A DNA stretch of 64,000 nucleotides, taken from positions 124,001 through 188,000 of the forward strand of contig NZ_JAUTWS010000007.1 of assembly GCF_030657435.1 (NCBI RefSeq). The letters run 5' to 3'. Both the position numbers and the translations under genes were made by a program. Below, piece after piece: positions 35,456 through 44,074 of the stretch (position 1 is its first letter; each line of letters opens with the position of its first letter). The notes under the pieces are model-generated. The model saw only the letters and a program-made list of their open reading frames with translations. It was not told the DNA's origin and did no database searches. Source of the DNA: Paracraurococcus lichenis (GTDB lineage Bacteria; Pseudomonadota; Alphaproteobacteria; Acetobacterales; Acetobacteraceae).

Positions 35456-35716
35456 ATGACCTGCGACCTCGACATCTGCGCCCGGATCACCTGCCCGGAT
35501 TGTGGCGCCACGGGCACCGGCTTCTGGCGGCGCGACGCGTTGCGTGGCCAGGGTCGGGAACTGCTTGGCCTGACGCGCGGCTTCGCGCGCCGGCCGGGCG
35601 ACCACCGGCCGGATCCTGCCGTGATCTGCGTGCGGTGCGGCGCGACGGCGCGTGAGGGTCCCTTCGAGCCGGAGCGCGTGGAAGCCGGCGACACCCAGGG
35701 CGGCGGCGTGGCCTGA
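35456..35716 (+). CDS. Small zinc-ribbon protein
   Basis: An 86-residue protein with two CxxC knuckles, CPDCG near residue 14 and CVRCG near residue 62, forming a likely single zinc ribbon. Between them lies a basic stretch with FWRRDALRGQGRELLGLTRGFARRPGD. I do not recognise the family. The ribosome site is weak. Codon use is in keeping with the genome. It is isolated after a gene-poor stretch and convergent with the pfkB-like gene, so no context clue to function exists. It might bind nucleic acid or a partner protein. Confidence 0.6.
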   Translation: MTCDLDICARITCPDCGATGTGFWRRDALRGQGRELLGLTRGFARRPGDHRPDPAVICVRCGATAREGPFEPERVEAGDTQGGGVA

Positions 35717-35752
35717 GCCGGCCCCCTGCGGCCGTCGCTCGGAGACGCCCGC

Positions 35753-36682
35753 TCAGACCTCGCCGATCTGCCGCCGCAGCGCCTCGACATCCTCCCTGCG
35801 CGGATGCGCCGTGCCCTCGCGCATGACCGCGGCCGCGCCGCAGGCCATGCCCCAGGCGAAGGCCTCGCGCGGGCTCTCGCCCTCGGCCAGCTTCAGCACC
35901 ATGGCGGCGAGGAAGCTGTCGCCGGCGCCGACCGCGCCATGCACCGGCACGTCGAGCGCGCGCAGCCGCAGGATGCCCTCCGGCTCGGCCAGCAACGCGC
36001 CTTCCTGGCCCAGCGAGACGGCGACCAGTTCCGCGGCGCCGCTGCGCACCACCTCCAGCGCCGCCTCATTCAGCGCCCGCGGCGTGCCGAGGCGGCGGCC
36101 GAGCATGGTCTCGAACTCGCCGCGGCTCGGCTTGATCAGCGCGAGCCGGTGGCCGAGCGCGGCCTGCAAGGGCGGGCCGGAGGTGTCCAGCACGAAGCGC
36201 CGCCCCTGCCGCGCCGCCTGGTCGGCGGCGAGCGCGTAGACATCGTCCGGCACGCCGCGCGGCAGGCTGCCGCTGGCGATCACCCAGTCCGCGCGCTCGG
36301 CCTCGACCACCCGCAGCGCCTCGCGCCACTCGGCCTCGGCGACCAGCGGGCCCTCGGGGACGAAGCGGAACTCGTTCTTGGTGGAGAGGTCGTCGACCGT
36401 CAGGCTCATGCGGGTGCGGCCGGCGATCGGGATGCTGTGCCGCGGCACGCCCTGGGCATCCATCAATTCCTCGAGCAGCGCGCCGGCAAGCCCGCCGGCC
36501 AGGATCACCGCCAGCGTGTCGCCGCCGAGCGTGTGCAGCACGCGGGAGACATTGACCCCGCCGCCGCCCGGATCGAAGTGCTCGTTCCGCGTGCGGGTCT
36601 TGCGGGTGGCGCGGACCTGGTCGGCCTCGGCCGCGATGTCCACGGTGGGATTGAGCGTGAGCGTGACGATCCGGGGGGCCAT
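35753..36682 (-). CDS. 1-phosphofructokinase family hexose kinase (PfkB fold)
   Basis: A 309-residue ribokinase-fold sugar kinase. It opens IVTLTLNPTVDIAAEADQ, the signature of the FruK/PfkB/LacC group, with the GGGGVNVSRVLHTLGG substrate loop. The anion hole and catalytic Asp are in PVHGAVGAGDSFLAAMV. Likely activity is phosphorylation of fructose-6-phosphate, fructose-1-phosphate or tagatose-6-phosphate. It lies 79 bp downstream of a phosphotransacetylase gene on the same strand, an arrangement that recalls a phosphoketolase shunt, but no phosphoketolase gene is in the window. Confidence 0.9.
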   Translation of the reverse strand: MAPRIVTLTLNPTVDIAAEADQVRATRKTRTRNEHFDPGGGGVNVSRVLHTLGGDTLAVILAGGLAGALLEELMDAQGVPRHSIPIAGRTRMSLTVDDLSTKNEFRFVPEGPLVAEAEWREALRVVEAERADWVIASGSLPRGVPDDVYALAADQAARQGRRFVLDTSGPPLQAALGHRLALIKPSRGEFETMLGRRLGTPRALNEAALEVVRSGAAELVAVSLGQEGALLAEPEGILRLRALDVPVHGAVGAGDSFLAAMVLKLAEGESPREAFAWGMACGAAAVMREGTAHPRREDVEALRRQIGEV

Positions 36683-36761
36683 GCGTGGCGAAGCTAGCGG
36701 CGCGGCTTCGCGGCGCACAATGGAAAAGGGGCGGCGGGTGCCTCTGGCGCCGCAGGCAAGC

Positions 36762-37712
36762 TCAATCGTCGCCGTGCTTCGTCACCCGCATCCCGACCGC
36801 GAGGCGCATGACGGCGCAGGAGGCGAGGCGCGCCCGTGGCCCCTCCGCCCGGCTGGTCAGCGCGATCGGCACGCGCGCGCCGACCACGATGCCGGCGCTC
36901 TCGGCCCCGGCCAGGTACTGCAACTGCTTCGCCAGCATGTTGCCCGCGGTCAGGTCCGGCACCAGCAGGATGTCCGGGTCGCCGGCGACCGGGCTCTCCA
37001 GGTGCTTGGACCGCGCCGCCTCCAGGCTGATGGCATTGTCGAAGGCGAGCGGCCCGTCGACGATCCCACCCTCGATCTGGCCGCGATCGGCCATCTTCGA
37101 CAGCGCGGCGGCATCGACGGTCGCCGGCTGCTTCGGCGTCACCACCTCGACCGCCGCCAGCACCGCGAGCTTCGGCCGGGCGATGCCGAGCGCGTGGCAG
37201 AGGTCGATGGCGTTGCGCGCGATATCGGCCTTGGTCTCGAGGTCCGGCTCGATGTTTATGGCGGCATCGGTGACGACCAGCGGCTTGTGGTAGCGCGGTA
37301 CGTCGAGGATGAAGCAGTGGCTGATGCGGCGCTCGGTGCGCAGCCCGGCCTCGCGCGCCACCACGGCCGCCATCAGCTCGTCGGTGTGCAGGCTGCCCTT
37401 CAGCAGGGCGCCGGCGCGGCCCTCCCGCACCAGGGCGACGGCGCGCTCGGCGGCGGCATGGCTGTGCGGCACGTCCTCGATCGTGGCGGCCGAGAGGTCG
37501 ATGCCGGCCTGCTCCGCCGCGGCGCGGATGCGGGCGGCGGGGCCGACCAGGATGGGCCGGATCAGCCCATGCGCCGCCGCCTCCATGGCGCCCTCGAGCG
37601 CGGCGGCATCCACCGGATGCACCACCGCGCAGGGCAGGGCGGGGCCGGTGGCGGCATGGCGGACGAGCCGGTCCAGCTTGTCCGCCGCGTCCTCTTGCGC
37701 TGCATCATGCAT
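36762..37712 (-). CDS. Phosphate acetyl/butyryltransferase
   Basis: A 316-residue enzyme of the Pta/Ptb family that interconverts acyl-CoA and acyl phosphate. It has the LIRPILVGPAARIRAAAEQ substrate-domain start, HSHAAAERAVALVREGRAGALLKGSLHTDELMAAVV and the C-terminal AGDPDILLVPDLTAGNMLAKQLQYLAGAESAGIVVGARVPIALTSRA, all conserved. It lacks the long N-terminal regulatory domain of E. coli Pta. No acetate kinase is adjacent. With the kinase downstream it may recycle acetyl phosphate from a phosphoketolase route. Confidence 0.92.
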   Translation of the reverse strand: MHDAAQEDAADKLDRLVRHAATGPALPCAVVHPVDAAALEGAMEAAAHGLIRPILVGPAARIRAAAEQAGIDLSAATIEDVPHSHAAAERAVALVREGRAGALLKGSLHTDELMAAVVAREAGLRTERRISHCFILDVPRYHKPLVVTDAAINIEPDLETKADIARNAIDLCHALGIARPKLAVLAAVEVVTPKQPATVDAAALSKMADRGQIEGGIVDGPLAFDNAISLEAARSKHLESPVAGDPDILLVPDLTAGNMLAKQLQYLAGAESAGIVVGARVPIALTSRAEGPRARLASCAVMRLAVGMRVTKHGDD

Positions 37713-37772
37713 GCGCCATGGGTAGCGCGGGACGGGGCCGGCGCGCCAGGGCCGCCGTCCCGCCCTTCGGCG

Positions 37773-39359
37773 TCAGGCCCGGCGGATGCCGTAGAACAGC
37801 GCCACGCCCTGCAGCATGCCCTCGAGGTCCGAGCGCAGCGCCGTCGGCGAGAAGAACTGCCCGAGCGGGACATAGGGTACCTCCTCGAAGGCCACCCGCT
37901 GCATCTCCCGCCCGATCCGGGCCTGCGCCGCCTCATCCGCCGCGTCGAACCAGGCGTTGCGCAACTCCTCCAGCTTCGGGATGGTCGGCCAGCCGAAGAT
38001 GGCGCCGCGGCCATGGCCGCGGATCAGGTTGTTCGCCGCCGGGTTCACCTGCGCGCTGCCGGCGGTCCAGCTCACCATCATGTTCCAGCCGCCCTGGGCC
38101 GGCGGGTCCTGCTTCAGGATGCGCTGCGTCACCGTGCCCCAGTCGGTGGCGACATAGTCGAGGTTCACGCCGGCGCGGCGCAGCATGTCGCCGCAGACCT
38201 CGCTCATGGCGTTGATGACCGGGAAGTCCGTCGCGGCCAGGAGGTTCACCCGCTCGCCCTTGTAGCCCGCCTCGGCCAGCGCCCGCTGCGTCGCCGCGCT
38301 GTCGAGCGGGGTGCGGAAGGCATCCAGCCCCTCCTCGCTCGCCATCACCGAGCCCGGGGCGAAGAAGCCGTAGGGCACGTGCCAGTACTTGCGGTCGTCG
38401 CCCGCGGCCGCCGTCATCGCATCCACCTGGCTGGTCCCGCGCAGGATGGCCCGGCGGATGACCGGGTTGTCGAAGGGAGGGTGCAGGCAGTTGAAGCGCA
38501 GGAAGCCGATGGAGCCGTTGGGATCGAGGATGTCCACCTTGATCCCGCGCGTCCGCTGCAGCGGACGCACCAGGTCGATCGCGGGCAGTTCCCACCAGTC
38601 CACCTCGCCGCGCTGCAGCGCCGCGCTGGCGGTCGCGCCGTCCGGGATGGTCAGCCATTCCACCCGGTCGAAATGCACCGCCTTGCCGCCGGCGAGGTAG
38701 CTCGGCGCCTCCTCCCGCGGGCGGTAGTCGGGGTTGCGCTCATAGACGTTGCGGCTGCCCGGCACGCGCTCATTCGCCACATAGCGGAAGGGGCCGCTGC
38801 CGATGATCTCCGGCACGGGCTGGGAGGAGGGCAGGCTCGCATGCCGCTCCGGCATGATGGCGCAGAGATGCGTGCCGACCTTGGCCAGCGCGTCCGGCAG
38901 CAGCGGGAAGGGCTTCTTCAGCCGGAAGACGATGCGGCGGTCGTCGGCGGCGGAGAGGTCCTCCGTCGCGGCCCAGAGCGCCTGGCCGAAGGCGTCGCGC
39001 GTCGCCCAGCGCCGGATGCTGGCGACGCAGTCCCGCGCGCGCACCGGCTCGCCATCATGGAATTTCAGCCCCTCGCGCAGGGTGATGGTGGCGCGCTTCC
39101 CCTCGTCCTCCACCAGCGGCATGCCGTCCGCCATCTGCGGCCGCGGCTTCAGCGCGGCATCCCAGCCGTAGAGCGTGTCGTAGACCATCAGCGCGTGGTT
39201 GCGCGTGACGAAGGCGACGGAGTGGATGGGGTCGAGCAGCGCCAGGTCGGCCTGCGGCACGAAGCGCAGGACGCGCCGCCCGGCCGCCCCCTGCGCCGCG
39301 GCGAGGCGCGGCGCGGCCATCGTGGCCCCCAGGGACGCGAGGAGACTGCGTCGGCGCAT
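37773..39359 (-). CDS. ABC transporter substrate-binding protein, peptide/nickel (DppA) type
   Basis: A 528-residue periplasmic solute-binding protein of the SBP_bac_5 family. The signal peptide RRRSLLASLGATMAAPRLAAAQ is Tat-like. The mature chain shows the cluster 5 pattern VYDTLYGWDAALKPRPQMADG, ITLREGLKFHDGEPVRARDCVASIRRW and the late NLIRGHGRGAIFGWP. It binds peptides or other medium-sized solutes. No permease or ATPase genes are adjacent, so it is an orphan receptor. The start at 39359 is the first codon of the signal peptide. Confidence 0.9.
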   Translation of the reverse strand: MRRRSLLASLGATMAAPRLAAAQGAAGRRVLRFVPQADLALLDPIHSVAFVTRNHALMVYDTLYGWDAALKPRPQMADGMPLVEDEGKRATITLREGLKFHDGEPVRARDCVASIRRWATRDAFGQALWAATEDLSAADDRRIVFRLKKPFPLLPDALAKVGTHLCAIMPERHASLPSSQPVPEIIGSGPFRYVANERVPGSRNVYERNPDYRPREEAPSYLAGGKAVHFDRVEWLTIPDGATASAALQRGEVDWWELPAIDLVRPLQRTRGIKVDILDPNGSIGFLRFNCLHPPFDNPVIRRAILRGTSQVDAMTAAAGDDRKYWHVPYGFFAPGSVMASEEGLDAFRTPLDSAATQRALAEAGYKGERVNLLAATDFPVINAMSEVCGDMLRRAGVNLDYVATDWGTVTQRILKQDPPAQGGWNMMVSWTAGSAQVNPAANNLIRGHGRGAIFGWPTIPKLEELRNAWFDAADEAAQARIGREMQRVAFEEVPYVPLGQFFSPTALRSDLEGMLQGVALFYGIRRA

Positions 39360-39525
39360 GGCCCATCCCTTCCGGCAAGGTGGAGCGCCGATGCTGCGGG
39401 TCGCTGCGCCAGCGGGTCAAGCCGCCGGATCGGATGCGCCCTGGGCCCGCAGACCGGAACTGCCCGGCGAATCATCATTGCGCGGCGGCGTGGGTCGAGA
39501 AACCGGCAGAGCCCTGCCGCGAGGC

Positions 39526-39819
39526 TTACGCGTCGCTCTCCTGCGCCCCGGCATCCAGCGCCTCGTCGGCGCTGACCTGCAGGCTGCCGGTCAGCCGCAG
39601 CCCGGCCTTGCCGCGGCGGCGGCCCGTGACCGCGAAGCGTGCCCCGAAGCGCGCCTTGAGCGCGGCGGCCGCCGCCTCGACCGCGGCGGCGTCGCCGGCC
39701 TCGAGCACGAGGCGCACGCCGCGCGTGCCGCCGAGGGGCAGGGTGGCCGCGCGGGCGGGCTGGGCGCCCTCTGGCGGCAGCAGGGTGAGGGGCGGTGGGG
39801 AGGGCCGGCGGCGGGGCAT
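39526..39819 (-). CDS. Hypothetical 97-residue protein
   Basis: A short, basic protein beginning MPRRRPSPPPLTLLPPEG and then folding as a likely alpha/beta unit, GVRLVLEAGDAAAVEAAAAALKARFGARFAVTGRRRGKAGLRLTGSLQVS, ending in an acidic tail. The predicted strand-helix-strand order could suit a small RNA- or metal-binding domain, but I recognise no family. The frame might extend upstream; the ATG at 39819 is chosen by content only, since no clear ribosome site is seen. It lies between the DppA-type gene and the repeat-bearing gene-poor region. Confidence 0.55.
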   Translation of the reverse strand: MPRRRPSPPPLTLLPPEGAQPARAATLPLGGTRGVRLVLEAGDAAAVEAAAAALKARFGARFAVTGRRRGKAGLRLTGSLQVSADEALDAGAQESDA

Positions 39820-39890
39820 GGGATGCCGCTCTGTGAGCGCGGCATGGCCCGGCACGCAAGTCCCCGGTGCCGCAGTGCGGCCGTCCGAGG

Positions 39891-39925
39891 GTTTTCCCCA
39901 GGTCTCGGGACAAGCCTGGGGACAG
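39891..39925 (+). repeat. Direct repeat copy 1 (35 bp)
   Basis: Begins GTTTTCCCCAGG and ends CAAGCCTGGGGACAG. It also forms a 7-bp inverted repeat, CCCCAGG with CCTGGGG. Its partner lies 277 bp downstream with identical internal spacing. Confidence 0.7.
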
Positions 39926-40167
39926 GCTGTGAGGATCGCCCCGCAAGCCCTTGTTCCGGGCCCGGGTTGCCGAGGCGTTCTCCGCCGCCTCGGACCGACG
40001 CCGCAGCAGGGATGGACTGTGGCCGGCAGGACACGATCGCCGGGCGCCAAAGCCATGGCGGAGCCGCGGAAATGCCGATGAAAGCTGGCGCCGCGCCGCT
40101 GGGGCGGCAGGGCCGCCGGGAAAAATCGACGGCGGCGGCGCTGGGCCGGCGACCGGGGCCTGTGCGC

Positions 40168-40202
40168 GTTACCCACAGCGCTTGGGGCAAGCCTGGGGGC
40201 AG
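40168..40202 (+). repeat. Direct repeat copy 2 (35 bp), starts with a DnaA-box-like sequence
   Basis: Begins GTTACCCACAGC and ends CAAGCCTGGGGGCAG. TTACCCACA differs from TTATCCACA at one position. The 10-nt gap from the box to CAAGCC is the same in both copies. Confidence 0.7.
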
Positions 40203-40485
40203 TCGCGGGAATTCCTGTACAGTCTATTGACCAGGAAGGCTTTTCGACGGACGTTCCGGATACGTCAGGTTGCCGTCGGATGACGGATCGGCAGGCATCG
40301 CAAAACAGGCCCGTCCCGCCGGCACCGCCGCCTCGCAGGCTCCCGATGGCGCAGGCGAGGCGCGCCGGCCGGCATGGCCGCTGTGATCGGAGTGCAACAC
40401 TGCCCGGGATGCAGGCGCAGTCACCCCGTCCGGCGCCGCCCGCGGAGTGGGGGCACCGGCCGGGGCGCCGCGGCGCCCGGGGGGC

Positions 40486-41268
40486 TCAGTCCCGGTAGTC
40501 GGGCTCCTTGCGGTCGAGGATCCGCTTCAGCGCGTCGAAATGCCACTCGGCATTGGACCGGCCGCCATAGGTCGGCGCCGTGCCGCGATAGGTGGCGATG
40601 GTGTGGTCCACCACCTCCTTCGGCAGCATCTTCAGGGGCCGGTTGGTCCACATGGCATAGAGCTGCACCTGCGCCACGCGCTCGGCGTAGTAGAGGCGGT
40701 CATAGGCCTCCGCGACCGTCTTCCCGACCGTGGCGATGCCGTGGTTCGCCATCATCAGCACGGTCTTGTCGCCGGTCACGCGTGCCAGCCGCTCGCCCTC
40801 CGCCGGGTCGAAGGCGGGACCCGTGTAGATGTCGTCATAGGCGGTGCGCATGGAGGTGCCGAGCTCGGTCTGGCCGATCGGCAGGATCTGCGGGTCCTCG
40901 AGGCGCGCAAGGGCGCTGGCATAGGGCATGTGGGTGTGGAACACCGCGGCCGCGTTCGGCAGCAGCCGGTGCATCGGCGCGTGGATGCAGTAGGCGCTGC
41001 GCTCGACATGCCCCTCGCCGGCCAGGAGCGTGCCGTCATAGCCCACCTCCATGAAGCAGGAGGCGGTGACCTCCGACCAGTGCAGGCCGAAGGGGATCTG
41101 GTAGTAGCGGTCGTCGGTGCCGGGGACGCGCAGGGTGAAGTGGTTGAAGATCCCCTCGTTGAAGCCGTGCCTGACAGCCAGGCGATGCGCGGCGGCGAGG
41201 TCGATGCGGGCCTGCCGCCGCTGGTCGGACAGCGACAGATCGGCGGCGGCATGGGTCTCGAGCGGCAT
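40486..41268 (-). CDS. Class II aldolase/adducin family protein
   Basis: A 260-residue zinc aldolase-fold protein. GFNEGIFNHFTLRVPG near residue 35 is the opening. The metal-binding histidines are in AAAVFHTHMPYASALA, and the third lies in LMMANHGIATVGKT, as in L-fuculose-phosphate and ribulose-phosphate aldolases. The long C-terminal helix (EAYDRLYYAERVAQVQLYA) suits adducin-like members that act on unphosphorylated or CoA-free hydroxy acids. It lies next to a Bug receptor on the same strand 72 bp upstream, so it may process that imported carboxylate. Confidence 0.9.
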   Translation of the reverse strand: MPLETHAAADLSLSDQRRQARIDLAAAHRLAVRHGFNEGIFNHFTLRVPGTDDRYYQIPFGLHWSEVTASCFMEVGYDGTLLAGEGHVERSAYCIHAPMHRLLPNAAAVFHTHMPYASALARLEDPQILPIGQTELGTSMRTAYDDIYTGPAFDPAEGERLARVTGDKTVLMMANHGIATVGKTVAEAYDRLYYAERVAQVQLYAMWTNRPLKMLPKEVVDHTIATYRGTAPTYGGRSNAEWHFDALKRILDRKEPDYRD

Positions 41269-41340
41269 GATGGACGTTCCCTTCTGCTGGGCCGCCCCGA
41301 TGCTAGCAGCCGCAAGGCCCGTCGCGGCAAGATCCCGCCA

Positions 41341-42366
41341 TCAGTCCAGCCGGGCGCCGGAGACCTCCACCAGCCGCCGCCAGCGCGGCGTCTCGGCCCG
41401 GATCCTGGTTGCCAGGGCCGCTGGGCTCTCGCTGGTCGCCACCGTGTAGCCCAGCGGCCGCAGCCGCTCGACGAAGGCGGGATCGGCCGCCACCTGGCCC
41501 AGCGCCGCGTGCAGCCTGGCCGCGACCGGCCCGGGCGTCCCGCCCGGGGCCATGACCGCGTTCCAGCTCTGGATGTCGAGGTCGCCGAGGCCGAGCGCGG
41601 CGAACTCGCTCATCCCCGGCACCTCCGGCAGGATCGGCAGCCGCTGCGCGCTGCTGACCGCGAGGGCACGGAAGGCCCCGCTCTCCACATGCGGCATCAG
41701 CGCGGGCATGACGTCGAACATCATGTCGATGGTGCCGGCCAGCAGGTCGTTGATGGCCGGCCCGCCGCCGCGATAGGGGATGTGGGTGATGCGCGCGCCG
41801 GTCGCGCGGTTCACCGCCTCGATCGTCAGGTGGCTGGTGGTGCCGGTGCCGGAGGAGCCCATGCGCACCTCCTCCGGATGCGCCCTCGACCAGGCGATCA
41901 GGGCCGGGAAATCCGTCCAGCCGCGCTTCGCCGCCGTCTGCGCGTTCACCACGCAGAGCACGGCGCCGGTCACGACCTGGCCGACCGGCGCGAGGTCCTT
42001 CTGCGGGTCGAAGGCCATGCTGCGGTAGAGGAAGGGCGCGGCGCAGAGGGTGGTGACGCCGATCACGCCGAGGGTGCTGCCGTCCGGCACGGCCTTCGCC
42101 ACGGCATCCGCGCCGATATTGCCGCCGGCGCCGCCGCGGTTCTCCACCACCACGGGCTGGCCGAGCGCCGCCGGCAGCGCCTCGGCCAGCAGCCGGCCGA
42201 GGATGTCCACCGCGCCGCCGGGCGTGAAGGGGACGATCAGGCGGATCGGCCGCCCGCCGGCGAGGGGCTGGGCCCAGGGAGCGGTAACGTTGGCGGGCGC
42301 GGCCAGCAGCCCCGCGGCCCCGAGCAGGATGGAACGGCGTCCCGGCATGCGCGGCTTCCCGGTCAT
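41341..42366 (-). CDS. Bug-family tripartite tricarboxylate transporter substrate-binding protein
   Basis: A 341-residue periplasmic receptor with a twin-arginine-like signal (MPGRRSILLGAAGLLAAP). RPIRLIVPFTPGGAVDILGRLLAEALPAALGQPVVVENRGGAGGNIGADAVA is the full Bug motif, and THIPYRGGGPAINDLLAGTIDMMFDV follows. The ligand is probably a carboxylate. A start at 42348 with GGGAAG upstream would remove six residues and fits the signal better. It is paired with the class II aldolase downstream, and no TctA or TctB gene is present. Confidence 0.92.
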   Translation of the reverse strand: MTGKPRMPGRRSILLGAAGLLAAPANVTAPWAQPLAGGRPIRLIVPFTPGGAVDILGRLLAEALPAALGQPVVVENRGGAGGNIGADAVAKAVPDGSTLGVIGVTTLCAAPFLYRSMAFDPQKDLAPVGQVVTGAVLCVVNAQTAAKRGWTDFPALIAWSRAHPEEVRMGSSGTGTTSHLTIEAVNRATGARITHIPYRGGGPAINDLLAGTIDMMFDVMPALMPHVESGAFRALAVSSAQRLPILPEVPGMSEFAALGLGDLDIQSWNAVMAPGGTPGPVAARLHAALGQVAADPAFVERLRPLGYTVATSESPAALATRIRAETPRWRRLVEVSGARLD

Positions 42367-42558
42367 GGATGAGGGGAATGAGCATAGGCCGGCATGGGCG
42401 TCCTGCCTGCCGCCATGACGATGCCGGCGATCCCGGGACGGTGCCCGGCATGGCTTCCATGGTCCCGGAGCGACGCCCAGCGCTCAGCCGCGCCGCGCGC
42501 GGTCCACCCTCGGCAGATCCTTGACGTCGCTCCGGAAACACGGCCTCGGCCTGGGGTC

Positions 42559-42589
42559 GCCTGACGCCCCGGATCGCGGGGCGTCAGGC
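42559..42589 (-). terminator. 13-bp stem-loop overlapping the NUDIX gene stop
   Basis: GCCTGACGCCCCG / CGGGGCGTCAGGC with a 5-nt loop includes the TGA stop at 42584-42586. There is no T tract on either strand. It marks the end of the Gld-type operon and may terminate or stabilise the message. Confidence 0.55.
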
Positions 42590-43030
42590 CCGCTTCAGCC
42601 GTTCGCGCGACTCCGCGATGACCCGCAGCGCGTCCGGCGTCAGGTCGTAAGTCGGCAGTTCCTCCGGCAACGCCCAGGCCACCGCCGCCACGTCGTCGCC
42701 CGGCCGTGCCTCGCCCGCGGTCCAGCGGCCGCAATAGTCGATGATGGTGTAGTGCCAGCGCACTGCGCCGGCCTCGTCATGGCTGATCGAGTCGAAGACT
42801 GCGGCCAGTTCGAGCCCGCCGACCTCGATCCCCGTTTCCTCGAATAATTCGCGCCGCGCCGCCGCCTCGGCCCGCTCGCCGACATGCTGCGCGCCGCCCG
42901 GGAGCGACCACATGCCCTCCCGCGGCGGCTTGCCGCGGCGGACCAGCAGCACGCGTTCCTCGCCCGGGGCGCCGTCGAAGGCGACCACGCCGATGCCGAC
43001 CCAGGGGCGGTCCGGATACTCCCGGCTCAT
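42584..43030 (-). CDS. NUDIX hydrolase
   Basis: A 148-residue pyrophosphohydrolase. The NUDIX box GGAQHVGERAEAAARRELFEETGIEV near residues 48-73 is complete with its REXXEEXG core. WSLPGG precedes it. It may clean up ADP-sugars, NADH-like dinucleotides or oxidised nucleotides; the substrate is not clear. MSREYPD at 43030 overlaps the DUF4340 gene stop in an ATGA, so it is the last gene of the ABC operon by coupling, although a shared function is not obvious. Confidence 0.92.
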   Translation of the reverse strand: MSREYPDRPWVGIGVVAFDGAPGEERVLLVRRGKPPREGMWSLPGGAQHVGERAEAAARRELFEETGIEVGGLELAAVFDSISHDEAGAVRWHYTIIDYCGRWTAGEARPGDDVAAVAWALPEELPTYDLTPDALRVIAESRERLKRA

Positions 43031-44061
43031 GGCTTCGGCGGCGCGGCGGCACCGGGCGGCGTCACCTCGTGTGGCTTCAGGTCCTCGGCCCGCGGCGCGA
43101 AGGCCTTCAGCTTCCAGACGCCGACCTGATAGGCCCAGCCCTGCCACCGCGCGTTCAGCCGCGCCGCCTCTTCCCCCGCGCCCTCGGCCCGCAGGCGGAT
43201 CCAGACGTCGCCCGCCGCGACATTCGGCCAGACCGTGATGCGGAGGTCGTCGGTGAGCGCGACGCGCGTCTCGCCCACCGCCTCGCCGGGCACCTGGTCG
43301 GCCGGCTTCACGTCGAGGAAGGTCAGGTACTCGAAGGCCCGCGCCACCTCGTCCACCGAGGTCTCGTCGGGCTCGGGCCCGTCCGCCGGCACCTCGATGC
43401 GCAGCTTCGCCCCGGGCTCGGGCCGCGCCAGCACCAGCTCCGGCTCGCCGGTCCGCTGCACCTCCACGCGCTGCACGCGGTCCTGCGGCAGGTTGGCGAT
43501 GTCGCGGTCGAGCCAGAGCTGCGGGTCGGCATCGACCGCGAGCCGTCCTTCCGCCAGCCAGGCCTGCGCCTCGGCGGGGCGGCGGACATAGATGCTCTCC
43601 GGCACCTCGCCCTGGGTGCGCACGCGCCGGCGGCCGAGCACCAGTTCCGCGATCGGCGCGCCGGCGCCGTCCAGCACGCGCAGCAGCAGCGCCGTGCTGC
43701 CGGGCCGCTTCGGGTCGTCCACGCCGAGGCGTTCATGCTGCCCGGGGTCGGCGGTGCGGGCCTCCACCAGGCGAAGCTCGGTCAGGCCGACCAGCATCTC
43801 CCGCACCTTCCCGGCGCGCACGGGATAGCCGCCCTTGTCCGGCAGCACCCAGGTCTCGCCCCTGCGCTGCAGCACCAGGCTGGCGTCGGGCTTCGTCACC
43901 TCGATCCGCTGGGCGTCCTGCAGCTTCGCGGCGAGGCCGGGGAAGGCGAGGCCGCCTTCCGTCATCGCCTGCTTCTCGACCGTCCGCGGCGTCAGCAGCA
44001 GGGCGGCGGCGACCGAGGCGGCGGCCGCGCCGCCCAGGATCACCAGGGTCCGGCGGTTCAT
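43027..44061 (-). CDS. DUF4340 domain-containing protein of Gld-type ABC operon
   Basis: A 344-residue protein anchored by one N-terminal helix (NRRTLVILGGAAAASVAAALLL). The DUF4340 body is beta-rich, with QRIEVTKPDASLVLQRRGETWVLPDKGGYPVRAGKVREMLVGLTELRLVEARTADP and repeated strands such as QAWLAEGRLAVDADPQLWLDRDIANLP. DUF4340 genes regularly follow gldG-like genes in this ABC system, whose function is unknown in non-gliding bacteria. ATG 44061 is 13 bp after the GldG-like stop. A disordered Pro-rich tail ends the protein. Confidence 0.88.
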   Translation of the reverse strand: MNRRTLVILGGAAAASVAAALLLTPRTVEKQAMTEGGLAFPGLAAKLQDAQRIEVTKPDASLVLQRRGETWVLPDKGGYPVRAGKVREMLVGLTELRLVEARTADPGQHERLGVDDPKRPGSTALLLRVLDGAGAPIAELVLGRRRVRTQGEVPESIYVRRPAEAQAWLAEGRLAVDADPQLWLDRDIANLPQDRVQRVEVQRTGEPELVLARPEPGAKLRIEVPADGPEPDETSVDEVARAFEYLTFLDVKPADQVPGEAVGETRVALTDDLRITVWPNVAAGDVWIRLRAEGAGEEAARLNARWQGWAYQVGVWKLKAFAPRAEDLKPHEVTPPGAAAPPKP

Positions 44062-44074
44062 GACGCGCCTCCCC

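Larger units (their letters stand above)
39820..40485. other. Gene-poor region with direct repeats and a DnaA-box-like site
   Basis: No credible gene is present in these 666 bases. A 35-bp imperfect direct repeat occurs at 39891-39925 and 40168-40202 (27 of 35 matches), each ending CAAGCCTGGGG(A/G)CAG. The second copy starts with TTACCCACA, one base from the DnaA-box consensus; the first starts with TTTTCCCCA. The first repeat also folds as CCCCAGG/CCTGGGG. Other stretches are GC-rich, with no ribosome sites before the short frames. It may be a regulatory or replication-related spacer. Confidence 0.5.

Noticed and set aside
40072..40230. A 52-codon ATG frame in the repeat-bearing region
   Set aside because: There is no ribosome site, and its codons cross the direct repeat; the composition is not protein-like.
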